Shown one piece after another: positions 55,132 to 63,618 of a stretch of DNA of 64,000 nucleotides. Position 1 is the first letter of the stretch. Each line of letters begins with the position of its first letter. Origin of the DNA: Aquilonibacter sp963703325. GTDB taxonomy: Bacteria; Vulcanimicrobiota; Vulcanimicrobiia; Vulcanimicrobiales; Vulcanimicrobiaceae. Made by a program: the position numbers and the translations under genes. The notes beneath the pieces were generated by a model that worked only from the letters and a program-made list of their open reading frames with translations, made no database searches and was not told where the DNA came from. The stretch is taken from assembly GCA_963703325.1 (NCBI GenBank), contig OY969805.1, positions 434,001 through 498,000 of the forward strand. Reading direction: 5' to 3'.

Positions 55132-56664
55132 CTACTTGACTACGCGGATTTTTCTTAACGTATCGTCGTTCGGGCCTTGTATACGTACCCCGGCTTTGAG
55201 CTCGAGTCGCAGATAGTCGATTAAATCCGGCGTGATCTCCTCGCCCGGCGCAAGCACCGGAATGCCCGGCGGATACGGCGAGATCGTTTCAGCACAAATG
55301 CGGCCCGCCGACTTGCGAAAATCGACGAACTCGGTGTCGGCCAAAAATGCGTCGCGCGGCAACATGCGCATCGGCGGAATCGCCGGCATTTTGTACGTGC
55401 CGCGCTTGAGCCTTTGCGCGAGGATACCGGACGGCGCGTAAATGTCGAGCGGACGATCTTCGCGTGCCATCTCTTCGAATGCATTCACTAAACGGTCTGC
55501 CGCTTCGCGCGTCGTGCCGATCGTAAAGAGCGCAACGACATTGAACAGATCGGCCAGCTCGACTTGAATGTTGTAACGGCGGCGCAGGATCTCCGACGCC
55601 TCGTAGCCCGTGTAGCCCAGTCCGGTCACACGAACCGTCATCTTGGTGGGATCCAAATCGAAGACACCGTCCCGGCCCTGAATTTCATCGCCGAAAGAGT
55701 AGACGCCCTCGATGCTGTTAAGCCGGTGACGCGTCTCTTCTGCGAGCTCGATCGTTTGCGAGAGCAGCGCAGCACCTTGCGTGGCCATCTGCATGCGCGC
55801 GACGTCGAGCGAAGCGAGTAGCGGCAAATTCGGCGACGTCGACAAAAACATCTTGAGGACCGCTTTGAGCCGGTCGAGGCGCACGCGGTCGCCGATTTGA
55901 TGCAGCATCGCGCCCTGCGAAAACGCCGAGAGCATCTTGTGGGTCGAGTTTATGCTCAAGTCGGCGCCGGCTTCGGTCGCCGATATCGGGAGTGCCGGGT
56001 GAAACTTGAAGTGCGGTCCCCACGCCTCGTCGACCAGCAGCATCTTACCGGCATCGTGGGTGATGCGAACGATCGATTCCAAATCGGCGGCGACGCCGTA
56101 GTAGGTCGGCGAGACGAGATAGATCGCCTTGAGATCGGGATGCTCGGCAATCGTGCGCGCGACGGTTTCGGGCGTCACCGCATTGTCCATGTGCATCTCT
56201 TGATCGACCGCCGGCTGCATGTAGATCGGATGTGCGCCGCTCATCACCAGGCCGCCCAACATCGATTTGTGCGAGTTGCGCGGAACGGCAATCTTTTCGC
56301 CGGGGTTCAGCGCGGTCATCATCATCGCTTGATTGCCGCTCGTCGAACCATTGATCAGAAAGAAGGTATGATCGGCGCCGTAGGCTTCGGCCGCCAGCTC
56401 TTGCGCCTCCTTAATCGACTCGGTGGGTTGCAAGAGGTCGTCGATTCCCGGCATCGGCGTCAAGTCGATAGCAAGAATATTGTCGCCGACGAATTCACGG
56501 AACGAAAGCTCGGTACCACGGCCTTGCATGTGGCCGGGAGTATGAAACGGCAACACGCCGGAATCAACGTACTCGAGCAGGGCTTGAAAATACGGGGTCT
56601 TGCTTTGGTCTAATTTTGGCGGACGCTCCGTCGCGGGCTCCGCCCCCACGCGTTGCGCGGTCAC
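55132..56664 (-). CDS. Orn/Lys/Arg decarboxylase (fold I, SpeA-type)
   Basis: This is a PLP-dependent amino-acid decarboxylase of 510 residues in the aspartate-aminotransferase fold. The N-terminus has FHTPGHMQGRG, then LINGSTSGNQA (PLP phosphate loop), VPRNSHKSMLGG, LLVDEAWGPHFKFHP with the PLP Asp, and INSTHKMLSAFSQGAML with the Schiff-base Lys. The C-terminal domain ends SPYPPGIPVLAPGEEI. The family includes arginine, lysine and ornithine decarboxylases of Gram-positives and cyanobacteria, and the amino acid used cannot be told from sequence. Its start overlaps the bioB stop by four bases. Confidence 0.93.
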   Translation of the reverse strand: MTAQRVGAEPATERPPKLDQSKTPYFQALLEYVDSGVLPFHTPGHMQGRGTELSFREFVGDNILAIDLTPMPGIDDLLQPTESIKEAQELAAEAYGADHTFFLINGSTSGNQAMMMTALNPGEKIAVPRNSHKSMLGGLVMSGAHPIYMQPAVDQEMHMDNAVTPETVARTIAEHPDLKAIYLVSPTYYGVAADLESIVRITHDAGKMLLVDEAWGPHFKFHPALPISATEAGADLSINSTHKMLSAFSQGAMLHQIGDRVRLDRLKAVLKMFLSTSPNLPLLASLDVARMQMATQGAALLSQTIELAEETRHRLNSIEGVYSFGDEIQGRDGVFDLDPTKMTVRVTGLGYTGYEASEILRRRYNIQVELADLFNVVALFTIGTTREAADRLVNAFEEMAREDRPLDIYAPSGILAQRLKRGTYKMPAIPPMRMLPRDAFLADTEFVDFRKSAGRICAETISPYPPGIPVLAPGEEITPDLIDYLRLELKAGVRIQGPNDDTLRKIRVVK

Positions 56665-57663
56665 GCCATTACTTCAAAGCCGAGTCGATCGAGCATCGCG
56701 AAGTCATCTTGATCGCTGCGGCCACCGGTCGTCAAGTAGTTTCCGAGCACGATGCCGCTCGCGCCGCTGCGCATACCTAAGTCCTGCAAGCCCTGGAGTG
56801 TGATCTCGCGGCCGCCGGCGAAGCGCACGAGCGCGCGCGGTAGCGCCAGCCGCGCCATTGCCACGAAACGCAGGGCTTCGATCGGCTCGACCAGCGAGCG
56901 ATCCGCGAAGGGCGTGCCCGGGCGCGGGTTAAGAAAGTTTATCGGCACCTCTTCAGGCGCTAGCTCCTGCAAGGTGCATAGAAAGTCGATGCGATCTTCG
57001 ACCGTCTCGCCCATGCCGATGATGCCGCCGCAACAGACCTCGAGCCCGGCACCGCGCACAAGTTGCAGAGTGTCCATCCGTTCGTCGAAGGTATGCGTCG
57101 TGCACACCGACGGGAAGTAGCGACGCGACGTTTCGAGATTATGGTTAACTTTGTCGACGCCGGCTGTCACCAGCTGCATGACTTGATCTTCACGGAGGAT
57201 GCCGAGCGACACCGCGACTTTGATCGGCGAGCTCCGCTTTGATCGCGCGCACGGCTTCGCAGACGCGCTCGAGCAGCCGCGAAGATGGGCCCCGAACGGC
57301 GACGACGATGCAGAATTCACCGGCACCGCGCAGATGTGCGTCGCGCGCCGCGGCGACGAAGCTGTCGACGCTCCCAAGCGTTTCCGGTTCGACATCGCTG
57401 GCGAAGCGCGCGCTCTGCGAGCAGAAGTGGCAGTCTTCGGAACAGCCGCCCTTCTTGGCGTTGTAGAGCACTTCGACGGCGATCCCGTTGCCGCAATGTT
57501 TGGCGCGCACGTCGTCAGCGAGGGCGAGCAGATCCGGAAGATCCTCGTCGGGCAGCAACGCGAGGGTTTCGAGCAGCGCGCGATCGGCGGCAACGCCGTC
57601 GTCGAGCGTTCGCATGCGGGCAGCGGCAATAGTCGGGTGCAAGGGGTTCCTCGTGTTATGCAA
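56661..57663 (-). pseudogene. bioB: Biotin synthase, interrupted by a one-base frameshift
   Basis: BioB inserts sulfur into dethiobiotin by radical SAM chemistry. The N-terminal frame (TTG 57663 or ATG 57615) carries the cluster motif CSEDCHFCSQSA and continues to EAVRAIKAEL near 57229. The next frame starts PIKVAVSLGIL and runs to the stop at 56661 with VNHNLETSRR, CCGGIIGMGETVEDR and LNPRPGTPF. One extra base (around 57225-57230) separates them, and removing it gives an uninterrupted KAELPIKVAVSLGIL. All other motifs are intact, so this is either a recent mutation or an assembly error. It is embedded in an overlapping bioA-F-D-B run. Confidence 0.85.
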
Positions 57664-58303
57664 AGTACGGGGCGAAGATCGCTGCGCCGGCCTTTACCGA
57701 AGCGGCCTCGTCTTCGTCAAACGGCAGAATGCCAAGAATCTTGACCTTTCCCTGCAGCGTCCGCTCGACGTCGGCGCGATAGTGTTCTTCGGTCGGTCCC
57801 CAGCGTTCGACCAGCACCGCACCGACGAGCCGGATCCCCGCCTGCTGACATTGGTTGGCCGTAAGCAGTGCGTGATTCACGCAGCCGAGCTTGAGCCCGA
57901 CGGTGAGCACCGTGTCGAACGCGCCGAGCACCGCGATGTTGCCGAAGTGTTCGCGCGCGTTGAGCGGCACCATCAATCCGCCCGCACCTTCGGTAACCAG
58001 ACCGTTGTCGAGGTGCGCCACTGCCTCGACGAGCTCACTAGCATGCACCTCGGGCGCTCCGTACGCGAGCGCTGCCGACCACGGATCCGCCGCTTTCTCA
58101 AACCGCGCAAGCTCGAGTGAACGTACGCCCGCGAGTTTGCCCGCACGCGCAGCGTCACCGGGCATGCCCGGCGCAAGACCCGTCTGAACGAATTTGACGA
58201 TCGTCGGTGTCATGCCGGCGTTCTTGAGTGCAAGCGCCAGCGCCGCGGTGACCCGCGTTTTACCCACGTCCGTGTCAGTGCCGGTTACGAAATAGCGATG
58301 CAT
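57656..58303 (-). CDS. bioD: Dethiobiotin synthetase
   Basis: This ATP-dependent enzyme closes the ureido ring of dethiobiotin, 215 residues. The P-loop is FVTGTDTDVGKTRVTAAL at residues 5-22, VKFVQTG gives the substrate Lys, and VTEGAGGLMVPL is the metal/phosphate loop. It overlaps bioF by 19 bases and the bioB frame by eight, showing one transcript. Confidence 0.95.
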   Translation of the reverse strand: MHRYFVTGTDTDVGKTRVTAALALALKNAGMTPTIVKFVQTGLAPGMPGDAARAGKLAGVRSLELARFEKAADPWSAALAYGAPEVHASELVEAVAHLDNGLVTEGAGGLMVPLNAREHFGNIAVLGAFDTVLTVGLKLGCVNHALLTANQCQQAGIRLVGAVLVERWGPTEEHYRADVERTLQGKVKILGILPFDEDEAASVKAGAAIFAPYFA

Positions 58304-59379
58304 TTCGCTAGTCCTTGCACGAGCAGGTCGATATGTTCGCGCTGATGATCCGAGCGCACCGACAGCCGCAGTCGCGAAGAGCCTTTTGGAACGGTCGGCG
58401 GGCGAATCGCAGGCGCATGAATGTTGATGTCTTCGAGACAGCGCGCAACTTCTACCGCTCGGTCCTCACTGCCGAGCAACACCGGAACGACCGGCGACGG
58501 GCCATCGACCGCCGGCAAGCCGAGCGAACGCAGTCCGGAACGCAGGTGCGCCGCGTTGTCGCGGAGCCGTGCGCGAGCCTCGTCGCCGTCGCGAATCAGC
58601 GTGAGTGCCACGCGCGCGGCGAGTGCGAGCGCGGGCGGCAGCGCGGTATCAAAGATGAAGGTGCGCGCCTCGTTTACGAGCAGGTCGATGACGGCCGCCG
58701 GCCCGGCGATAAATCCGCCGAGCCCCCCGAACGCTTTCGACAGCGTGCCCAGGATCACGATACGCGGATCACCGAGCTCGCGAGCCAGGCCGGCGCCTTG
58801 CTCACCGGTGACCCCAAGCGCATGGGCCTCGTCGATCAAGAGCACATCGCCATCCTCGACTTGTCCAAGCATTCGATCGAGATCGATGGCATCGCCGTCC
58901 ATCCCGAAAATCGACTCGGTGACGATGAGCGCGTTGCCGCGCCGCTGCGCCGGGAGCGCCGCATGATCGTAGATGAAGCGGTGGACCTTCGTACCGCGGA
59001 CGCCGTCGATGAGCGATGCGTGGTTGAGGCGGTCGGAATAGATGTAGTCGACGGTACGTGAAAGCACCGCGGTTGCGCCGAGCGCCGCGAGATAGCCGGA
59101 GGAAAAGAGCAGCACCCGTTCACGGCCGAGCCAGGCGGCCAATTCTTCCTCGAGCAGCGACTGCTCGCGATGCACGCCTCCGAGCAGACGCGCGCCGCCG
59201 GCACCGACGCGCGTAGCGCGGTGAAACGCCTCGATGACCTGCGGATGGGTTGCGAGCGCGAGGTAATCGTTCGAAGAAAAGTCGAGAACGCCGGTTCGTG
59301 CGCGCGGCCGCACTTCGCGGTACCGCCCATGCCCGCGTATCGCAGCGAGGAGCGCCGACGCGCGGTCGAGATAGGTCAA
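58285..59379 (-). CDS. bioF: 8-amino-7-oxononanoate synthase
   Basis: This PLP enzyme condenses pimeloyl-ACP (or -CoA) with alanine, 364 residues. FSSNDYLALATHP near residue 32, GSGARLLGG-like GAGGARLLGGVHREQ, LIDEAHALGVTG with the PLP Asp, and GTLSKAFGGLGGF with the Schiff-base Lys are all family marks. It overlaps bioA by four bases and bioD by 19. Other alpha-oxoamine synthases (Kbl) are less likely in this operon context. Confidence 0.95.
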   Translation of the reverse strand: MTYLDRASALLAAIRGHGRYREVRPRARTGVLDFSSNDYLALATHPQVIEAFHRATRVGAGGARLLGGVHREQSLLEEELAAWLGRERVLLFSSGYLAALGATAVLSRTVDYIYSDRLNHASLIDGVRGTKVHRFIYDHAALPAQRRGNALIVTESIFGMDGDAIDLDRMLGQVEDGDVLLIDEAHALGVTGEQGAGLARELGDPRIVILGTLSKAFGGLGGFIAGPAAVIDLLVNEARTFIFDTALPPALALAARVALTLIRDGDEARARLRDNAAHLRSGLRSLGLPAVDGPSPVVPVLLGSEDRAVEVARCLEDINIHAPAIRPPTVPKGSSRLRLSVRSDHQREHIDLLVQGLAKCIAIS

Positions 59380-60572
59380 TTCGTTCGCTCCAACGCCTCG
59401 GAAAACTTATCGAAAAAATCGGCAATATCTTCGTCGCTCGATGAGAGCGGCGGGACGAGTTGCACGGTGGCACCGATCGGCCGCGTGAAATGTCCGAGTT
59501 CATAGAGTTCGTTGGTAACCGGCCAGGCGCGCTGCGCATCGTGCAATTCAATCCCGATCATGGTGCCGGCTTGACGAATTTCACGGACAGCGGGATGGGT
59601 GCGCAAGGTCGCTGAGCGTTCGCCGGCGACGCGCTCGATACTGCCGGCACGCTCGAAGGTTCCTTCGAGCGCGAAGAGTTCAAGTGACACGAGTGCTGCC
59701 GCGCAGGCGATCGGATTGCCCGCATACGAATGGCCGTGAAAGAACTGTTTGCGCTCTTCGGGCGCGCCCAGAAACGCTTGGTAAATGCGCTCTCGCGCGA
59801 GCACAGCCGAAAGCGGCAGCACGCCGCCGGACATGCCCTTGCCCAGCGCAATCAGATCGGGACGAAGGTCGAGTTGTTCGTAGGCAAACATCGTGCCGGT
59901 TCGCCCAAAACCGGTCGCGATCTCGTCGACGATCACGAGCGGCGTGCAGTTTCGTAACGGTGCGTAGCGCTCGATCGGCACGAGCCGCATGCCGGCCGCG
60001 GCTTGCACGATTGGTTCCACGATCACGGCGGCAACGTCGGACGCCTCTAGATCGTCGGCTCGTTCGTAGGGCCGTGTTTCAAACGTCACCGGTCCGTAGC
60101 GCGATTTGAAAACGGCGATGTCGGAGACGCTCATCGCACCGGCGGTATCGCCGTGATAGGCATCGACCAACCGCAGGAAGCGGGTGCGGCGCGTTTCACC
60201 CACGTGCTGCCAATAATGAAGCGCCATCTTGATAGCCGCCTCGACCGCACTTGCACCGTCGCCGGCGAAAAACGCGTAGTCCGTCTCGCAAAGCTCGCAC
60301 AATGCTTGAGCGAGCGCCTCGGCCGGAAGATTGGTTGCGCCCAGCGTCGTCGCGTGATCGAGCGTCGCTGCCTGCAAGGCGATCGCATCCACGATCGCCG
60401 GGTGCGAGTGTCCGTGAATGATCGTCCAAATCGAACTGACCGCGTCGAAGAGGCGGCGCCCACGCGCGTCATACAGGCTCGTGCCGTCGCCGCGGACAAA
60501 CGTTCGCGCGCTTGCGTCGAAGGACTGCATCTGAGTGAACGGAAGCCAGAGGTGGGACACCGCTTGGATCAT
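59376..60572 (-). CDS. bioA: Adenosylmethionine-8-amino-7-oxononanoate aminotransferase
   Basis: This class III aminotransferase uses SAM as the amino donor, 398 residues. HLWLPFTQMQ near the N-terminus is a BioA signature for the SAM/KAPA site. VSSIWTIIHGHSHPA, LVDAYHGDTAGAMSV, IVDEIATGFGRTGTMFA and LIALGKGMSGG with the PLP Lys follow. ATG 60572 gives the usual family start, and the much longer open frame reaches into the divergent gene. It heads the bioA-F-D-B operon. The divergent monooxygenase starts only 18 bases away. Confidence 0.95.
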   Translation of the reverse strand: MIQAVSHLWLPFTQMQSFDASARTFVRGDGTSLYDARGRRLFDAVSSIWTIIHGHSHPAIVDAIALQAATLDHATTLGATNLPAEALAQALCELCETDYAFFAGDGASAVEAAIKMALHYWQHVGETRRTRFLRLVDAYHGDTAGAMSVSDIAVFKSRYGPVTFETRPYERADDLEASDVAAVIVEPIVQAAAGMRLVPIERYAPLRNCTPLVIVDEIATGFGRTGTMFAYEQLDLRPDLIALGKGMSGGVLPLSAVLARERIYQAFLGAPEERKQFFHGHSYAGNPIACAAALVSLELFALEGTFERAGSIERVAGERSATLRTHPAVREIRQAGTMIGIELHDAQRAWPVTNELYELGHFTRPIGATVQLVPPLSSSDEDIADFFDKFSEALERTN

Positions 60573-60590
60573 GGACTGCACGAGTTTCGC

Positions 60591-62084
60591 GTGGACGCAC
60601 CGGTAATCATCGTCGGCGGAGGCCCGGTTGGCCTTTCGCTCGCGCTTGGTCTTGCGCGCTATGGGTCCGCCTCGATCGTCCTGGAGCGCAATAGCGAACC
60701 GGTACCGGAGTCGCGCGCGGCCGTGATCTGGCCGCGCACGCAGGAGATCCTGCGCGATTGGGGAGCATACGCCCCGCTGCGGCAAGCAGGCCGCTTCGCT
60801 CGCGAGCTCCGTGGCGTCAACGCGCGCACGCAAGCGACGTTTGTCACGATCGACTTCTCGAGCATCGATGACGTTTTCGACGATCCGGGCGCGCTGATGC
60901 TCCCGCAAAGCCAAACTGAACGTATCCTGCGCGAGCTCGTCGCGAGCAATCCGCTCTGCGCTTTACGCACCGGTGCCGTCGTCGTCGGCCTCGCGCAGGA
61001 CCAAAGCGGTGTTGACGTCTTCGTCGATGGGCCGTCGTCTCACGAGCGCCTACGCGCATCGTTCGTCGTCGGCTGCGACGGTGCTCACGGTGTCGTGCGC
61101 CAGGCGATCGGCCTCACCCTACAGGGCGTGACGTACGACACGCGCGTTGTGCTCAGCGATGAAACGGTCCATCTCGACATTCCGCCGGACGTCACCGCGC
61201 GCGTGCGTTTCGATTTGCCGGGTTTGCGCGGTGCGATACGATTCGGCGATCGATCCTGGCGCGTGATGGCCTCGGTTCCCAAGGAAATCAGCGACGAAGA
61301 CGCGCTCGCGCCGCTCGCCCATCGCCAACGCGTCCGCGAGCTCTTCGGCGACGCGCCGTACGAGACGCAGTGGAGCAGTTTGTTCAAAATCCATCGTCGT
61401 CACGCACAGCGCTTCGTCGTTGGACGTGTGATGCTTGCCGGAGATGCCGCACATCTGAACAGCCCCGCAGGCGGTCAGGGCATGAACGCGGGGATTCAAG
61501 ATGCGGCCAACCTCGCGTGGAAGCTGGCGTTCGCCGCTCGCAGCGAACATAGCGCCGCGGCGCTAATGGAAAGCTACGATCGCGAGCGGCGCGAGATCAT
61601 CACCGATACGGTGGAGCGCGTTACCGACCGCATCACGCGTTTCGGGATCACGTTCCCGATGCGCGCGCGTCAATTCGCGATCCGCACCTTCGCGCGTGTA
61701 ATTCGCGCTCGCGGCATGCAGCGCAAACTCTGCCGCGGTATCGGCATGCTCAGCGGCCGCTACAGCACCTCGCCGATCATCGACGTGCGTCATCCGCTCG
61801 CGGGGCGGCGCATCGACGACCTCCGTCTTAGCGACGGCTCGCGCATCAACGCGCGCCGCGCCGGCCAAGCCTTGTTGATCGTCACCGGCGACTTTGCACT
61901 CGATCTGCCGCATGTGCGCATCCCGTCGCCGCCGAAACGGTGGCACGTGAAGCCGCCCGTTGTCCTCATTGTGCGGCCTGACGGCTGCGTAGCCGCTGTC
62001 GTCGAGCGGCCGACCCCGGAGCGGATTGAGGCGGCGTGGCGCCGTGCCTTCTGCGACGCATTGCCGCTACCGGTACTCGCCTAG
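60591..62084 (+). CDS. FAD-dependent aromatic monooxygenase (PheA/TetX-like)
   Basis: This is a PF01494-type hydroxylase of 497 residues that adds one oxygen to aromatic substrates. FAD contacts are IIVGGGPVGLSLALGLARYG (residues about 5-24), the DG motif VVGCDGAHGVVRQA, and the GD motif MLAGDAAHLNSPAGGQGMN. A C-terminal thioredoxin-like domain (about residues 410-497) resembles MhpA/phenol-hydroxylase relatives. The substrate is unknown. GTG 60591 is used. The MFS gene start overlaps the stop (TAGTG), so a transport-plus-hydroxylation operon for an aromatic acid is plausible. Confidence 0.9.
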   Translation: MDAPVIIVGGGPVGLSLALGLARYGSASIVLERNSEPVPESRAAVIWPRTQEILRDWGAYAPLRQAGRFARELRGVNARTQATFVTIDFSSIDDVFDDPGALMLPQSQTERILRELVASNPLCALRTGAVVVGLAQDQSGVDVFVDGPSSHERLRASFVVGCDGAHGVVRQAIGLTLQGVTYDTRVVLSDETVHLDIPPDVTARVRFDLPGLRGAIRFGDRSWRVMASVPKEISDEDALAPLAHRQRVRELFGDAPYETQWSSLFKIHRRHAQRFVVGRVMLAGDAAHLNSPAGGQGMNAGIQDAANLAWKLAFAARSEHSAAALMESYDRERREIITDTVERVTDRITRFGITFPMRARQFAIRTFARVIRARGMQRKLCRGIGMLSGRYSTSPIIDVRHPLAGRRIDDLRLSDGSRINARRAGQALLIVTGDFALDLPHVRIPSPPKRWHVKPPVVLIVRPDGCVAAVVERPTPERIEAAWRRAFCDALPLPVLA

Positions 62085-63346
62085 TGGCGTTAGCTCCGGC
62101 GACGATCAATATTCGAGGCGCGGTCACGCGCATCTCGCTTGGCGCGTGGTTCGAACTCTACGACCTGTTCATGACCGCGTATATCTCGCTAGGCTTGATC
62201 AAGGCCGGGCTATTTACGGCCACCTCGGCGTCACCGTTTGCGCTCTCGGGATTCGCCAGCTTCGTCTCGTGCGGCTTCGCCGGAATGTTCTTCGGCACGA
62301 TCATCTTTAGCGGTATCTCGGATCGCTTCGGCCGCAAAACTGCGTTTGTCCTGTCGCTCGTATGGTATTCGATCTGCACGCTGGTGATGGCATTCATGCC
62401 CAACGGCCTGCTGATCGATCTCTTGCGCTTCCTCGCGGGCTTGGGCATCGGCGTGCAGCTCGTCACCAGCGACGCCTATACCTCGGAGATCGTCCCTAAG
62501 GAGGAACGCGGCCGGTGGGTTGCGTTCACGCAAGTAGTCGGCTACACGTCGATTCCGGTGGCAGCACTCCTTGCATACCTGCTCGTACCGCACACAATTC
62601 TCGGCCTCGATGGGTGGCGCTACGTCGCGATGTTCGGGGCGCTCGGCGGCGTAGTGATCTGGTTTGTCTTGCCTGGGCTGCCTGACTCCTCACGCTGGCA
62701 GAGCGCGCACGAGAAGGTCGTGCACACCGGTCCGGGTTTCGTGCTGCAAACCATCTTCAACCCATTCTACCGTACACGCACGATCATGATGGTTGTCTTC
62801 AACTTGATCCAGACGATCGGCTTCTACGGCTTCAACTCGTGGGTGCCGATTTTTCTCGCGTCGCAGGGTGTCGAATTAACGCACTCGCTGCAGTACGCGT
62901 TCTTTATCGCAATCATCAACCCGGTGGGTCCGCTGCTGGCGATGATCTACGCCGAGCGCTTTCAACGCAAGTGGCAGATCTGCGTGCTGGCGCTCGTGGT
63001 CGGCGGGACCGGCCTCTGCTTTGCAATGGCGCGCTCACCGTTGCTGATCGTCGTTTTCGGCACGGTCGTCGCGCTCGCAAACGCGTGGTTCTCGGCAACG
63101 TTTCACACCTACCAAGCCGAGCTGTTCCCGACCCGCATTCGCGGTCAAGCCGTGGGCTTTGTCTATGCGTGGAGCCGGTTCAGCTCGATTTTCGTACCCT
63201 TCCTGATCGCCGCGGTGCTGCGCGCAAACGGAACGCTTGGAGTCTTTGCGATGATTTGCACCGCAATGATCCTCGTTACGCTCGACATCGGGATCCTCGG
63301 CCCGAAAACAAACGGCCGCGATCTCGACGAGCTTTCACCGCTATGA
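62084..63346 (+). CDS. MFS transporter (sugar/aromatic acid symporter-like)
   Basis: This is a major-facilitator protein of 420 residues with twelve helices. Motif A is SDRFGRKTAFVL between TM2 and TM3, and the RFLAGLGIGVQLVTSDAYTSEIVPKEERG stretch marks TM4-5 as in the MFS sugar-transporter/AAHS families. The second motif-A-like loop is YAERFQRKWQ, and ELFPTRIRGQAVGFVYAWSR is diagnostic. GTG 62084 overlaps the monooxygenase stop. The partner enzyme suggests an aromatic substrate (inference). The next small gene overlaps its stop. Confidence 0.93.
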   Translation: MALAPATINIRGAVTRISLGAWFELYDLFMTAYISLGLIKAGLFTATSASPFALSGFASFVSCGFAGMFFGTIIFSGISDRFGRKTAFVLSLVWYSICTLVMAFMPNGLLIDLLRFLAGLGIGVQLVTSDAYTSEIVPKEERGRWVAFTQVVGYTSIPVAALLAYLLVPHTILGLDGWRYVAMFGALGGVVIWFVLPGLPDSSRWQSAHEKVVHTGPGFVLQTIFNPFYRTRTIMMVVFNLIQTIGFYGFNSWVPIFLASQGVELTHSLQYAFFIAIINPVGPLLAMIYAERFQRKWQICVLALVVGGTGLCFAMARSPLLIVVFGTVVALANAWFSATFHTYQAELFPTRIRGQAVGFVYAWSRFSSIFVPFLIAAVLRANGTLGVFAMICTAMILVTLDIGILGPKTNGRDLDELSPL

Positions 63347-63618
63347 ACGGGGCGATCGTGATCGGGTGCCTCTGTGTGATCGGCGGAGCGATCGGGATTC
63401 TCATGAACTTCCGGATGACCACGTCGCGGCCGAATCCGGTCTTTGCATTCGGGAATGTGCTCTTCTTCATCGGGCCGATCGTGCTGGGCATTCGTTCGAT
63501 CGCGCGCACGATGGACCAGGTCGGATACTTCGCCTTCGGCTTTGCCGTAATCGGACTTGTGGTCATGATGCTTGGCTTGGGGCTCGGACGACGCGGTAGA
63601 GGCCGTACGAGAGTATAG
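63343..63618 (+). CDS. Small two- to three-helix membrane protein
   Basis: This 91-residue protein has hydrophobic helices at about residues 3-22, 34-49 and 62-82, and a basic C-terminus (GRRGRGRTRV). The family is unknown. ATG 63343 overlaps the MFS stop (ATGA), so it belongs to the same operon. Its end overlaps the convergent membrane protein by 56 bases. Confidence 0.65.
   Translation: MNGAIVIGCLCVIGGAIGILMNFRMTTSRPNPVFAFGNVLFFIGPIVLGIRSIARTMDQVGYFAFGFAVIGLVVMMLGLGLGRRGRGRTRV

Noticed and set aside
56661..57235. Programmed frameshift in bioB
   Set aside because: No slippery heptamer, stimulatory hairpin or internal Shine-Dalgarno stretch is apparent. Mutation or sequence error is simpler.
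60153..60590. N-terminal extension of the aromatic monooxygenase frame
   Set aside because: The extra residues lie opposite bioA and show no family similarity. GTG 60591 directly precedes the FAD-binding motif.
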